From: an uncultured Clostridia bacterium
GTDB taxonomy: Bacteria; Bacillota; Clostridia; Christensenellales; Pumilibacteraceae
Direction of reading: 5' to 3'
Length of the DNA stretch: 64,000 nt
NCBI GenBank assembly: GCA_947175195.1
Contig: CAMWLQ010000002.1
Span: forward strand, 62,001-126,000
The position numbers and the translations under genes are program-made. Within the stretch, counting starts at the first letter, position 1. Every line of letters starts with the position of its first letter. The notes below the pieces were generated by a model. That model searched no databases, was not told the DNA's origin, and saw only the letters and a program-made list of their open reading frames with translations. Below, piece by piece: positions 44,664-54,534 of this stretch.

Positions 44664-45550
44664 AAGCGCTTGCCTTGGTCGGCTGTACAGCCGTTGGCAA
44701 GTCCGATACTGCGATTAAGCTTGCAAAGCACTTCGGCGGGGAAATAATCGGCGCGGATTCCATGCAAATATACAGGGGCTTTGACATCGGCACGGGCAAG
44801 CTGACTGCAGCTGAATGCGACGGCGTTGTGCACAAGATGATTGATATTGCGGACGGGGACGCCGACTTTTCGGTCGGGGAATATGTTAAGATAGCAAAGT
44901 CCGAAATCGAGCGTACGCATAGTAATGGCAAGCTGCCGATTATAGTTGGCGGTACGGGACTGTATGTATATTCCTTGTTGTCGGGCTGCAACTTTGCCGA
45001 CGCGCCAAAGGACGATAATATCCGTCGCGCGCTTAAGCTTGTGGCGCACTTTTTCGGGTCAAAGGTTTTGCATTGTATGCTCACGGGTATAGACGGACAA
45101 TCGGCGGCTAAAATTTCGGCTAACGATTGTAAGCGCGTAGCTAGAGCGTTAGAAATATTTTGTTTGCGCGGGCAAGCAAAGTCCGTCGCCATAACGCAAG
45201 AAAAACCTTATGACGATTTGACGATAGTGCTTACGCTACCGCGCGAAATGCTGTACGACAAAATAAACAAGCGTGTTCACCGCATGTTTGACGACGGTCT
45301 TATAGATGAGGTTAAATCGCTGTTGCAATACAAAAATCACACCTCGATGCAAGCACTGGGATACAAGCAAATCGCCGCTGACATTGACGCGCCACGCGAA
45401 CAGTTGGAGCAAATCACGGCGCAAAAAACGCGCAATTACGCAAAGCGGCAAATGACCTATTTTAACAATATGAAACTCAACAAAGTGTTTATCGACGCGC
45501 GCAATTATGACCAAATCAAACAAACGGTCGAAGAATTTTTGGAGAATTAA
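44642..45550 (+). CDS. miaA: tRNA dimethylallyltransferase
   Basis: MiaA adds a dimethylallyl group to A37 of tRNA, giving the substrate of MiaB. This 302-residue protein has the P-loop GCTAVGKS (14-21), GADSMQIYRGFDIGTGK, IIVGGTGLY and ALGYKQ. The GTG at 44642 is chosen because AAAAAGGAG lies 8 nt upstream and the protein start then fits the family. In many Clostridia hfq follows; here it is absent and the YnbB gene comes next. Confidence 0.96.
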   Translation: MVQAHRIKALALVGCTAVGKSDTAIKLAKHFGGEIIGADSMQIYRGFDIGTGKLTAAECDGVVHKMIDIADGDADFSVGEYVKIAKSEIERTHSNGKLPIIVGGTGLYVYSLLSGCNFADAPKDDNIRRALKLVAHFFGSKVLHCMLTGIDGQSAAKISANDCKRVARALEIFCLRGQAKSVAITQEKPYDDLTIVLTLPREMLYDKINKRVHRMFDDGLIDEVKSLLQYKNHTSMQALGYKQIAADIDAPREQLEQITAQKTRNYAKRQMTYFNNMKLNKVFIDARNYDQIKQTVEEFLEN

Positions 45551-45552
45551 TC

Positions 45553-46758
45553 ATGCATAAACTAATAGAACAGGCGATTAATAATCTTACGGACAGCTTT
45601 AAACGCGTGGACGGAATTGCTCTCGACAATCAAAAAAAAGTATTGGACGCATTTATAAAAAATCGCATCGCGCTCAGGCATTTTACTCCAACGTCCGGTT
45701 ACGGCTACGACGACGTGGGGCGCGACACGTTAAACAAACTGTTTGCCGACGTATTCGGCACCGAGGACGCCATAGTTTCGCCTCTTATTGTTTCGGGTAC
45801 GCACGCGCTTACAATCGCGCTGTTCGGGTTGTTGCGTCCCGGTCAAACGTTGCTGTGTGCAACAGGAAAACCCTATGACACGCTCAATGATGTGATTTTC
45901 GGCGACGGAATAGGCTCTTTAAAGGACTTTAACGTCAGCTGCGAGATTGTGCCGCTAAAGGGCGGAACGCCCGATTTAGAGGCAATTAAAGCCAAAATAC
46001 AGGCATTAAAGCCGAGCGTAGTGGCTGTTCAGCGCTCGCGCGGCTATGATGTGCGACCAGCATTGTCGGTTAATCAAATACGCGAAATAACGGAAATTGC
46101 AAAGAGCGCAGGATGTTTCGTTATGGTTGACAACTGCTACGGCGAGTTTACCGAAACGGTAGAGCCGTCGTTTGCCGACGTTCTTGTCGGGTCGCTTATT
46201 AAAAATCCGGGCGGAGGCATTGCGCCGACGGGCGGATATATTTGCGGCACTGCAAGCGCTATTAAGCAAATAGAAGGTAGGCTTACTTCGCCGTCCATCG
46301 GCAGGGAGGTCGGGTCGTATGCAGGTGATTACCGCTTGTTTTATCAGGGCTTATTCTTGGCGCCGCATGTTACTGCGCAAAGCATAAAAACGGCGTTACT
46401 GTTTTCGGAAGTTTTCTCGCGACTCGGCTACCAAACGTTGCCCAAATCCACCGATCGGGTTGACGACATTATTTGCTCGGTAAACTTTAACGACGAGCAA
46501 AAGCTGATTGACTTTTGCAAAACCGTTCAGTCGGTTTCACCGGTGGACAGCTTTGCATCACCAGAGCCGTGGGACATGCCCGGATATAACGACAAGGTGA
46601 TTATGGCGGCAGGAGCGTTTGTTCAAGGCTCGTCTATTGAGCTGTCTTGCGACGCGCCTATTCGTCCGCCGTACACTGCGTACTTTCAGGGCGGACTGAC
46701 TTTTGAACATGGTATTTTGGCGTTGGAGGCTTGCTTGCAGGCGCTGGGTATAAATTAG
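45553..46758 (+). CDS. Methionine gamma-lyase family PLP protein (YnbB/aluminium resistance type)
   Basis: This 401-residue fold-I PLP protein has VSGTHALTIALFGLLRPGQTLL (about 79-100), VDNCYGEFTE and the PLP-lysine region SLIKNPGGGIAPTGGY (about 215-230). The family is often labelled 'aluminium resistance protein' or methionine gamma-lyase-like, but its reaction is not settled. TTGGAGAATTAATC precedes the ATG, 2 nt after miaA. Confidence 0.92.
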   Translation: MHKLIEQAINNLTDSFKRVDGIALDNQKKVLDAFIKNRIALRHFTPTSGYGYDDVGRDTLNKLFADVFGTEDAIVSPLIVSGTHALTIALFGLLRPGQTLLCATGKPYDTLNDVIFGDGIGSLKDFNVSCEIVPLKGGTPDLEAIKAKIQALKPSVVAVQRSRGYDVRPALSVNQIREITEIAKSAGCFVMVDNCYGEFTETVEPSFADVLVGSLIKNPGGGIAPTGGYICGTASAIKQIEGRLTSPSIGREVGSYAGDYRLFYQGLFLAPHVTAQSIKTALLFSEVFSRLGYQTLPKSTDRVDDIICSVNFNDEQKLIDFCKTVQSVSPVDSFASPEPWDMPGYNDKVIMAAGAFVQGSSIELSCDAPIRPPYTAYFQGGLTFEHGILALEACLQALGIN

Positions 46759-46785
46759 CCGCAATTTGCAAAGTATAAAAATATT

Positions 46786-48116
<1,331 letters not shown>

Positions 48117-48120
48117 CTAT

Positions 48121-48153
48121 AACGGCAAGTGCATATGTGCTTGCCGTTTTTTT
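48121..48153 (+). terminator. Intrinsic terminator after eno
   Basis: A perfect 9-bp stem (48121-48129 with 48140-48148), 10-nt loop and a seven-T run. Confidence 0.92.
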
Positions 48154-48187
48154 GTGCTACAAAACACAAAAGAGTTTTATTATATTA

Positions 48188-48216
48188 TTGCGCTATCAAA
48201 TTTTTTGTGATATAAT
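48188..48216 (+). promoter_or_regulatory. Promoter for the HIT gene and downstream operon
   Basis: An extended TGATATAAT -10 (TATAAT 48211-48216) with a weak TTGCGC -35 (48188-48193) at 17 bp. The leader to the GTG at 48279 is about 55 nt. Confidence 0.7.
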
Positions 48217-48278
48217 ATTTGTGTCGACATATGCTCGGCGCTATTTGTTGTGTAAAATTATTTAAAAACGAGGTGAAC

Positions 48279-48626
48279 GTGGAAGATTGCATTTTTTGTA
48301 AAATAATCAAAGGCGAAATCCCTTCGAAAAGGTATTACGAGGACGAGCTCATGATAGTCATTGCCGATATTGCGCCTAAGGCAAAAAAGCATTATTTGGC
48401 TATTCCCAAAAAGCATTACAAAAGCTTTACGGATATGACGGATGACGACGCTATTCAGCTGGGTAAATGTATAAAAAAGGCGGGAGAGATTGCGCCCTCA
48501 CTCGGTCTTGAAAACGGATTCCGCTTTGTTATCAATCAAGGCGATGACGGGATGCAAACCGTTCCACATTTGCATATGCACCTTTTGGGCGGACAAAAGC
48601 TTGACGAGCCCGATTATAATAAATAA
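48279..48626 (+). CDS. HIT family nucleotide-binding protein
   Basis: This 115-residue histidine-triad hydrolase of the HinT/Hit group hydrolyses nucleoside phosphoramidates or similar. The N-terminal CIFC (C4, C7) and DCIFCKIIKGEIPSKRYYED are typical, and the triad is H97-H99-H101 (HLHMHLLGG). The GTG at 48279 has GAGGTG 3 nt upstream; the longer in-frame extension does not fit the family. It leads a tightly packed run of five genes. Confidence 0.94.
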   Translation: MEDCIFCKIIKGEIPSKRYYEDELMIVIADIAPKAKKHYLAIPKKHYKSFTDMTDDDAIQLGKCIKKAGEIAPSLGLENGFRFVINQGDDGMQTVPHLHMHLLGGQKLDEPDYNK

Positions 48627-48629
48627 CTT

Positions 48630-49211
48630 ATGCCCGTAAAAGCAAAACGTAAGCAAACAGTCGCGCTCGAGCTGCCCTATACCTTTACGGATAATGTTCG
48701 CAAATCGAGGCTTGGTAAATCCGCTGTGGGCGGCTATACGGTAAATACTAATGCCATCCAATCGGATTTAACATATGACGAACGATATAAAAACGCTATA
48801 TCCGCATTCAGGCGCGAAAGCTCGGTTATTCTCGATTTCGGCAGTCCGCTATATTCACTGCACGGTGCGTTCAGGCAAGAGGCAATCAAGGCGTACATTA
48901 TAAAGGTGCTGCTGTTTGTGGGAACGAAACCTACGGGCAACGGGCTTGCAGTCCTGGCACGACTTACGGAAATACTTACATTGCATCCCGAGCTTACGTT
49001 GGAATATGTAATTGACGACTTTGCCAAAACCCATGCGGCAACCGTGGATGCGGTAACGCACATCATAGAAAAGTACTTTAACATTTATGATAATTATTTT
49101 TGCGAAAGAGTTATTAGCTTGACCGGCTCGCATCCTATGACTGCAAAGGACGTGCTTTGCGACTTAAGCGTATATGTCCGAGCAAAATATTTATGTGAAA
49201 CGAGGCAATAA
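48630..49211 (+). CDS. Unknown protein with a Spo0A C-terminal-domain-like region
   Basis: This 193-residue protein is not a clear family member. Residues about 86-152 follow the helix pattern of the Spo0A DNA-binding domain: AYIIKVLLFVGTKPTGNG aligns with the '..I..IGVPAHIKGY' part, VIDDFAKTHAATVDAV with 'LYPDIAKKFNTTASRVE', and the end HIIEKYF with the last helix. There is no receiver domain. The first 60 residues are basic and probably unstructured. It overlaps the next gene by one base (ATAATG), and that gene has the same pattern. The Spo0A link is my inference by eye. Confidence 0.5.
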   Translation: MPVKAKRKQTVALELPYTFTDNVRKSRLGKSAVGGYTVNTNAIQSDLTYDERYKNAISAFRRESSVILDFGSPLYSLHGAFRQEAIKAYIIKVLLFVGTKPTGNGLAVLARLTEILTLHPELTLEYVIDDFAKTHAATVDAVTHIIEKYFNIYDNYFCERVISLTGSHPMTAKDVLCDLSVYVRAKYLCETRQ

Positions 49212-49738
49212 TGCACTACATATCGGACAATATCTATTTAATTAATAGAGTTAATCCGCTTGCAAGCTATACTTTGGATAGATTCTTGCATAACGAGTTG
49301 GCTATTGAACGTGCCGTCGGCTTAAACGATATTCGATTGGGCGTATACAATGTATTGCTTTCGCATGGATTTCATCTACAGCTAAACGGTTGCGAATATT
49401 TGGCGTTGTTGGCGTCACGATACATAGTAAAAAGCGACTACAATGAGCAAAAAGCAATTTCGGATATAGCCATAGCAATTGGAGCAAATGACGATTTTAT
49501 AGTGGGCTGTATCAATGCAAGTATAATTCGCAACAAGGAGTTCATTCCGATAGCGAGTAAAACACTCGGCGTTGCAATACCTTCGGACAAAACGAGCATA
49601 ACCGACGTGGTAGCAATAATCGGCGCTGTGTTCAAGATTTATTTTAACTACACAGTCGATTCCGAACATTTCGATGAGGACGACTGTCCGGCAATCAATT
49701 TCAGTAGGGCAATATTGGATCATGGAGAAAAACGATAG
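49211..49738 (+). CDS. Unknown protein, second Spo0A-C-like region
   Basis: This 175-residue protein has a stretch (about 42-108, with VYNVLLSHGFHLQLNG, then YLALLASR and AISDIAIAIGANDDFIV) that again follows the Spo0A-C pattern, more weakly than its neighbour. The rest has no recognised domain. It overlaps the preceding gene by one base and the response regulator by 17 nt, so the three are made together. Function unknown. Confidence 0.45.
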   Translation: MHYISDNIYLINRVNPLASYTLDRFLHNELAIERAVGLNDIRLGVYNVLLSHGFHLQLNGCEYLALLASRYIVKSDYNEQKAISDIAIAIGANDDFIVGCINASIIRNKEFIPIASKTLGVAIPSDKTSITDVVAIIGAVFKIYFNYTVDSEHFDEDDCPAINFSRAILDHGEKR

Positions 49739-50411
49739 AAAAATCAAAATTTTAATAGTCGACGACGACACAAATATTTGTCAGCTGTTAGAACTGTATT
49801 TGGTCCGCGACGGGTTTGCCGTTGATGTTTGTCACGACGGAGTCGCTGCGCTTTCCAAGCTTGCCGCAAGCGTATACGATGCGGTTGTATTAGACGTGAT
49901 GATGCCGGGGCTTGACGGATTCGAAGTGCTTTCAGAGCTTCGCAAATTCAGCGAAGTCCCGGTAATTATGCTGTCCGCACGCGGTGAATCAACCGATAGA
50001 ATTTCGGGACTCAATCGCGGTGCTGATGATTACATAACAAAACCGTTTGAGCCGCAGGAGCTTATTGCGCGTATACGCGCGGTTTTGCGCAGGTCTAAAC
50101 CCGCCGAGGAGATCAAGAGCGTAACGTTATTTAATCTCAACGTCAATCTTACCGAATTTACCGTAACGCTCAACGGAGAAAAGGTAGATATGCCGCCCAA
50201 AGAAATCGAGCTGCTGTATATGCTTGCAAAGACGCCTATGCATGTCTTTACGCGCGAGGAGCTACTCAATGCAATTTGGGGACAAGGTTATTCGGGCGAT
50301 TCGCGCACGGTTGACGTTCATATCAAGCGTGTTCGCGAAAAGCTTGGCGACAATCCGCACTGGCAGCTTACCACGGTGTGGGGAGTGGGCTACAAAATAG
50401 AAATCAATTAG
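49722..50411 (+). CDS. OmpR/PhoB-family response regulator
   Basis: This 229-residue regulator has a receiver domain with the acidic pocket D14-D16 and phospho-acceptor D58 (VVLDVMMPG), the switch Ser/Lys in MLSA and ITKPF, and a C-terminal winged helix (KEIELLYMLAKTPMHVFTRE; VDVHIKRVREKLG). The ATG at 49722 inside the end of the preceding gene gives a normal receiver start. The partner kinase follows 7 nt downstream. The target genes are unknown. Confidence 0.95.
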   Translation: MEKNDRKIKILIVDDDTNICQLLELYLVRDGFAVDVCHDGVAALSKLAASVYDAVVLDVMMPGLDGFEVLSELRKFSEVPVIMLSARGESTDRISGLNRGADDYITKPFEPQELIARIRAVLRRSKPAEEIKSVTLFNLNVNLTEFTVTLNGEKVDMPPKEIELLYMLAKTPMHVFTREELLNAIWGQGYSGDSRTVDVHIKRVREKLGDNPHWQLTTVWGVGYKIEIN

Positions 50412-50418
50412 GTGAGTT

Positions 50419-51537
50419 GTGGCTGACGGAAAATTTACCGTAAAAAGATTTTTTAAATCTCATATTTTAAGAATAGCTGTTGCAGTCATCGTTGTTTTTT
50501 GTACGGTATTTTTTCCTATGTACTTTGCATACCCGCAGGCGGACAGTGAAAAGCGCAATATTATTATTGTGCTGATTGCGTTTGGATGTGCATTTGAAAT
50601 TATTGCTTACGTGCTTATATCGCACTATCTTATATATGCCAAAATAGGTGAGGCGTCTAAGCGTTTGGTAGGCATGACGCATGACGGAAATTTGGGCAAA
50701 ATGCACGGCGTCACCATAGACAACAGTGCTGACGATTTGATTGATGCCGTAAACGCAACGTCCGACGAATATGTTCGGCTCGCACAAGTGCGGAAAACGT
50801 TTGTCGCAAACGCCTCCCACGAGCTGCGTACGCCGTTGACGTCAGTGCAAGGATTTTTGCAGGCTGTTTTGGACGGCACGGCAAACGAGGAAGACAAGGA
50901 AAAATACTTAAAGATTGCTCTAAGCGAAACAAAACGGTTAAATGCGCTTATAACGTCTATGCTCGATCTTTCAAGGCTGGATTCCGGTAAAAATCCGCTG
51001 GTACGCACCAAGTTTGACATTAACGACATTATCAATGAGGTTGCGGCAAAGTTCGAGCCCGCACTGATTAAAAAAGCATTGCAAGCCAACGTCGAATTTT
51101 CTCGCGACACGTGCTATGTATTTGCCGATAAGGACAAAATCGTACAAGTAATTACAAATCTTTTGGACAACGCAATCAAGTATTCCCCGGCGTATTCAAG
51201 GATTATTCTTACAACAAGCATTCATGAAAACAAGGTGTACGTAACGGTGCGCGATTTCGGTTACGGCATAAGCAAAAAGGATCAAATGCTTATTTGGGAC
51301 ACATTCTATATGACCGATAAATCGCGATCACCGGTCAAGACCAAAGGCTCGGGACTGGGGCTATCTATTGTAAAAAAGATAATAGACGAGCATGGGGAAG
51401 TAGTTTGGGTGGAAAGCAGCCGTGGCACCGGCGCAACGTTTATTTTTACGCTGACGCTGTTCGACCCATCCAAGCATAATCCCGCCGTCGGAAAAATAAT
51501 ACAGGCGCCGGAAAAATCGGGCGCAGCGGAGAAATAA
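50419..51537 (+). CDS. Sensor histidine kinase
   Basis: This 372-residue membrane kinase has two transmembrane helices (about 15-37 and 47-70) with only about eight residues between them, so it has no real extracytoplasmic sensor; it may sense within the membrane or through another protein. The phospho-acceptor is H134 (NASHELRTPLTS), and the ATPase boxes are TNLLDNAIKYSP, VRDFGYGIS and GSGLGLSIV. It starts at GTG 50419 with GGTGAG upstream and pairs with the regulator before it. PhoR-like in form. Confidence 0.94.
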   Translation: MADGKFTVKRFFKSHILRIAVAVIVVFCTVFFPMYFAYPQADSEKRNIIIVLIAFGCAFEIIAYVLISHYLIYAKIGEASKRLVGMTHDGNLGKMHGVTIDNSADDLIDAVNATSDEYVRLAQVRKTFVANASHELRTPLTSVQGFLQAVLDGTANEEDKEKYLKIALSETKRLNALITSMLDLSRLDSGKNPLVRTKFDINDIINEVAAKFEPALIKKALQANVEFSRDTCYVFADKDKIVQVITNLLDNAIKYSPAYSRIILTTSIHENKVYVTVRDFGYGISKKDQMLIWDTFYMTDKSRSPVKTKGSGLGLSIVKKIIDEHGEVVWVESSRGTGATFIFTLTLFDPSKHNPAVGKIIQAPEKSGAAEK

Positions 51538-52248
51538 ATGGAATTGTATTTTGAACAAAACGTGCCCAATAAAAACGTTGACGAACGTACCAAGCGTACA
51601 AAGGCGCTTATTATCGCAAAAACCGTTTGCATGATTTTCGGTGTCTTTTTAATTGTAAGCAGCGCAATGCTCGGCGACTACTTTTTCAACTTTTTTTGGA
51701 TATTCTTGATTTTGGCGGCTCCGTTCTTTGTGGCAACATTCATTTTGGGCAGGATAAACAAGCGCTGCAATACCGAATACGATTATGTAATAGATGACGA
51801 ATTTATACGCGTGACGGAAATATACTTTCGCGAACGGCGTAAATTGAAACACACTGTGCGCCTTAGACTGATTGAATCGGTGGGAGTATTCGATACCGAA
51901 GGCTACAAAAAAGCGGAACGGGACACGCACAAAAAAATTCTCGCATTGGTTAATTACGATGACGAGGACAGTATTTTGTATATTTGCTACAAAACGGACA
52001 AGGGCGTGCGCAATATATTATTTTTAGAGCCTAACAAAGGATTTATGATTGCATTGCGCCGCGCACTTTCTACATCCGCTTTAACCGTTTTTGACAAGAG
52101 TGTTTCGGATTTGGAAAAGCGCCTTGCAAAAAAAGAACAAGAAGAGGCGTTGTCGGCGGTAAACGGCCACGACGACGCATCCGCCCAAACGGATGACAAC
52201 GCTACAAAGGCGGAGATTGACAACACACATACAGGGGACGGCGAATAA
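51538..52248 (+). CDS. Two-helix membrane protein, unknown function
   Basis: This 236-residue protein has two adjacent transmembrane helices (about 28-44 and 51-70), a following beta-rich region (about 75-180; YDYVIDDEFIRVTEIYF, then repeated strands) and an acidic, charged tail. The layout recalls DUF6106-type proteins found beside cysteine desulfurase genes in Clostridia, but I could not confirm that. It abuts the kinase stop and ends 2 nt before the desulfurase start. Confidence 0.65.
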   Translation: MELYFEQNVPNKNVDERTKRTKALIIAKTVCMIFGVFLIVSSAMLGDYFFNFFWIFLILAAPFFVATFILGRINKRCNTEYDYVIDDEFIRVTEIYFRERRKLKHTVRLRLIESVGVFDTEGYKKAERDTHKKILALVNYDDEDSILYICYKTDKGVRNILFLEPNKGFMIALRRALSTSALTVFDKSVSDLEKRLAKKEQEEALSAVNGHDDASAQTDDNATKAEIDNTHTGDGE

Positions 52249-52250
52249 CA

Positions 52251-53351
52251 ATGATTTACTTAGACAATGCTGCCACAACACGTGTTTTCGATAGTGCTGC
52301 GTGTGCTGCTCAAACCGCTATGCTTACCGATTATTTTAATCCCAATGCGACATACAAAAGCGCCGTTGCGGTCAATAACCGCATAGAGCAGGCGCGTAGC
52401 ATAATTGCAAACGCGGTAGGTGCAAACAGCGACGAATTGTTCTTTACGTCGGGTGCGACCGAGTCCAACAACTGGGTATTCAACTGCGGTATAAAAAATC
52501 ATAAAGGAAATATCGTCATATCAGCCGGCGAGCATTCTTCGGTATACGAGGTAGCTATGCAGCTTAAAAACCGCGGTAAAGAGGTGCGTATAGCTCCTTT
52601 ATCGGCTGACGGCACAGTGGACGAACAAGCTCTTTTGCGGCTTGTAGACGATAATACCGCACTAGTATCGGTAATTCATGTCAGCAACGAAACAGGCGTA
52701 GTTAATCCGATAAAAAATATCGCCGCGGCTGTACGACAAAAAGCGCCCAAAGCGTTATTCCACAGCGACGGAGTACAGGCGTTAATCAAGCTCGGTACAC
52801 CTATCAACGGGCTGGGCGTCGACTATTACAGCGCCAGCGCACACAAGATAGGTGCACCCAAGGGTATCGGCATTTTGTATATGCGGCGTGGGTTGAATAT
52901 GCCGCCGTATATTTTCGGAGGTGGGCAGGAGCATGGTATGCGGTCAGGTACACAAAACACTCCGTATATAGCCGCTTTTGCCGCAGCTGTGCAAGAATGT
53001 GCCAAACTTTACCGCAACGGTATTCAAACATTGCGCACCGAGCTTTGCGACTATTTTTCCGCGCGCGGATTTAAGGTGATAGGACAAAACAACAACAGCG
53101 GTTATATTTTGTGCCTTTGCGCGCCCAAATACAAGGCCGAGATATTGCAAAATATCGTCCACGATAAGGGCGTAATCATGGGCAAGGGCGCGGCGTGTTC
53201 AGGCTCTAAGCGCGGCAACCGCGTGCTATCCGCTATGGGTTTAAAAGCCGACGAGGTGGAACGGTGTATACGTCTTAGCTTTTTTGTCGACACGACGCGC
53301 GACGACGCACTTAAGGCGGCAAAGATAATTGCCGATGCTTGTACACTTTAA
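52251..53351 (+). CDS. Cysteine desulfurase (NifS/IscS family)
   Basis: This 366-residue PLP enzyme removes sulfur from cysteine. MIYLDNAATT opens the protein, the PLP lysine is K199 (SASAHKIGAPKG) and the persulfide cysteine is C316 in GKGAACSG. Because thiI follows, it is probably the dedicated sulfur donor for tRNA 4-thiouridine (NifZ-like), as in Bacillus. The gene overlaps the start region of the next reading frame; no iscU is nearby. Confidence 0.94.
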   Translation: MIYLDNAATTRVFDSAACAAQTAMLTDYFNPNATYKSAVAVNNRIEQARSIIANAVGANSDELFFTSGATESNNWVFNCGIKNHKGNIVISAGEHSSVYEVAMQLKNRGKEVRIAPLSADGTVDEQALLRLVDDNTALVSVIHVSNETGVVNPIKNIAAAVRQKAPKALFHSDGVQALIKLGTPINGLGVDYYSASAHKIGAPKGIGILYMRRGLNMPPYIFGGGQEHGMRSGTQNTPYIAAFAAAVQECAKLYRNGIQTLRTELCDYFSARGFKVIGQNNNSGYILCLCAPKYKAEILQNIVHDKGVIMGKGAACSGSKRGNRVLSAMGLKADEVERCIRLSFFVDTTRDDALKAAKIIADACTL

Positions 53352-53368
53352 TCGATAAGGAGAATAAA

Positions 53369-54529
53369 ATGTTTAACAACGTTATTTTAATACGCTTTGG
53401 CGAGCTTTATCTTAAGGGTAAAAACAAGGATTACTTTGAAAATACTCTGAAGAATAATATAACCTCTAAGCTTAGCGGTATAGACTGCAAGGTGTTTTTC
53501 GGTCGAGGAAGATATGTGGTAAAGGACTACGACACAGCCGTGGAATACGATATTATAGCGCGCCTCAAGCAAGTATTCGGCATACATTCCGTTTCCGTTG
53601 CGCGGCAATGCGGGTATGATTTTGACGAGATTGCCGAGCTTGCTATACAAATGACGCCAAATGTCGGATCGTTCCGCGTGACGTCGCACCGTTCGTATAA
53701 GAAATATCCGCTCAATTCCTTGCAAATAAATATGCAGTTGGGCGAACGCATTTTACAGGCAAAACCGCAATTACAAGTGGATCTGCATAACCCGTCGTAC
53801 ACCATCAATGTTGACGTGCGCGAAAACGGCGACGTATATCTATACGATAGCACTGTCAAGTGCGCGGGCGGCATGCCTTACGGCACGGGCGGCAACGGCT
53901 TACTTTTGCTGTCAGGCGGCATAGACAGTCCTGTTGCGGGGTATATGCTTGCAAAACGCGGCATGAGCATTACCGCATTACATTTTCATTCCTACCCGTA
54001 TACTTCGGAGGCAGCAAAACAAAAGGCGATTGACCTTGCAAAAATCATCGGTGAATACTGTCCGAATATCAAGCTGATGTGTGTTTCGCTCACGGAAATT
54101 CAAGAGTCGATACATAAAAACTGCAAACCAAACTATATGATTACGCTCGTGCGGCGATTTATGATGAGAATTGCTCAAAAAGTCGCGCTCGATAACGGCT
54201 GCGGCTGTCTTATCAACGGCGAAAGCTTGGGGCAGGTAGCAAGCCAAACTTTGGAAAGTATAACGGTAACAAACGCAGTGGTAGACATTCCCGTATTCCG
54301 TCCGTGCATAGGAATGGATAAGGACGAAATTATAGAAATCGCTGAAAATATAGGCACATTCAAAAAATCCATTGAGCCGTACGAAGATTGTTGCACCGTG
54401 TTTTTACCCGAATTTCCGCTTATCAAGCCCACGATAGAAAAGGTTGAGGAGCAGGAGAGTCGCATCCCCGATTATAACGAATTAATCGACCGCGCTCTCG
54501 CAGGACTGGAAATCGTTCAATTAAATTAG
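53369..54529 (+). CDS. thiI: tRNA 4-thiouridine synthase ThiI
   Basis: ThiI makes s4U8 in tRNA and can pass sulfur to thiamine. This 386-residue protein has an N-terminal ferredoxin-like plus THUMP region (about 1-165) and the PP-loop LSGGIDSPVAGY (181-192). It lacks the C-terminal rhodanese domain of Escherichia coli ThiI, the normal Firmicutes form, so sulfur must come straight from the upstream desulfurase. ATG 53369 follows AAGGAGAATAAA. Only 5 nt separate its stop from the convergent PBP gene. Confidence 0.95.
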   Translation: MFNNVILIRFGELYLKGKNKDYFENTLKNNITSKLSGIDCKVFFGRGRYVVKDYDTAVEYDIIARLKQVFGIHSVSVARQCGYDFDEIAELAIQMTPNVGSFRVTSHRSYKKYPLNSLQINMQLGERILQAKPQLQVDLHNPSYTINVDVRENGDVYLYDSTVKCAGGMPYGTGGNGLLLLSGGIDSPVAGYMLAKRGMSITALHFHSYPYTSEAAKQKAIDLAKIIGEYCPNIKLMCVSLTEIQESIHKNCKPNYMITLVRRFMMRIAQKVALDNGCGCLINGESLGQVASQTLESITVTNAVVDIPVFRPCIGMDKDEIIEIAENIGTFKKSIEPYEDCCTVFLPEFPLIKPTIEKVEEQESRIPDYNELIDRALAGLEIVQLN

Positions 54530-54534
54530 GCAAG

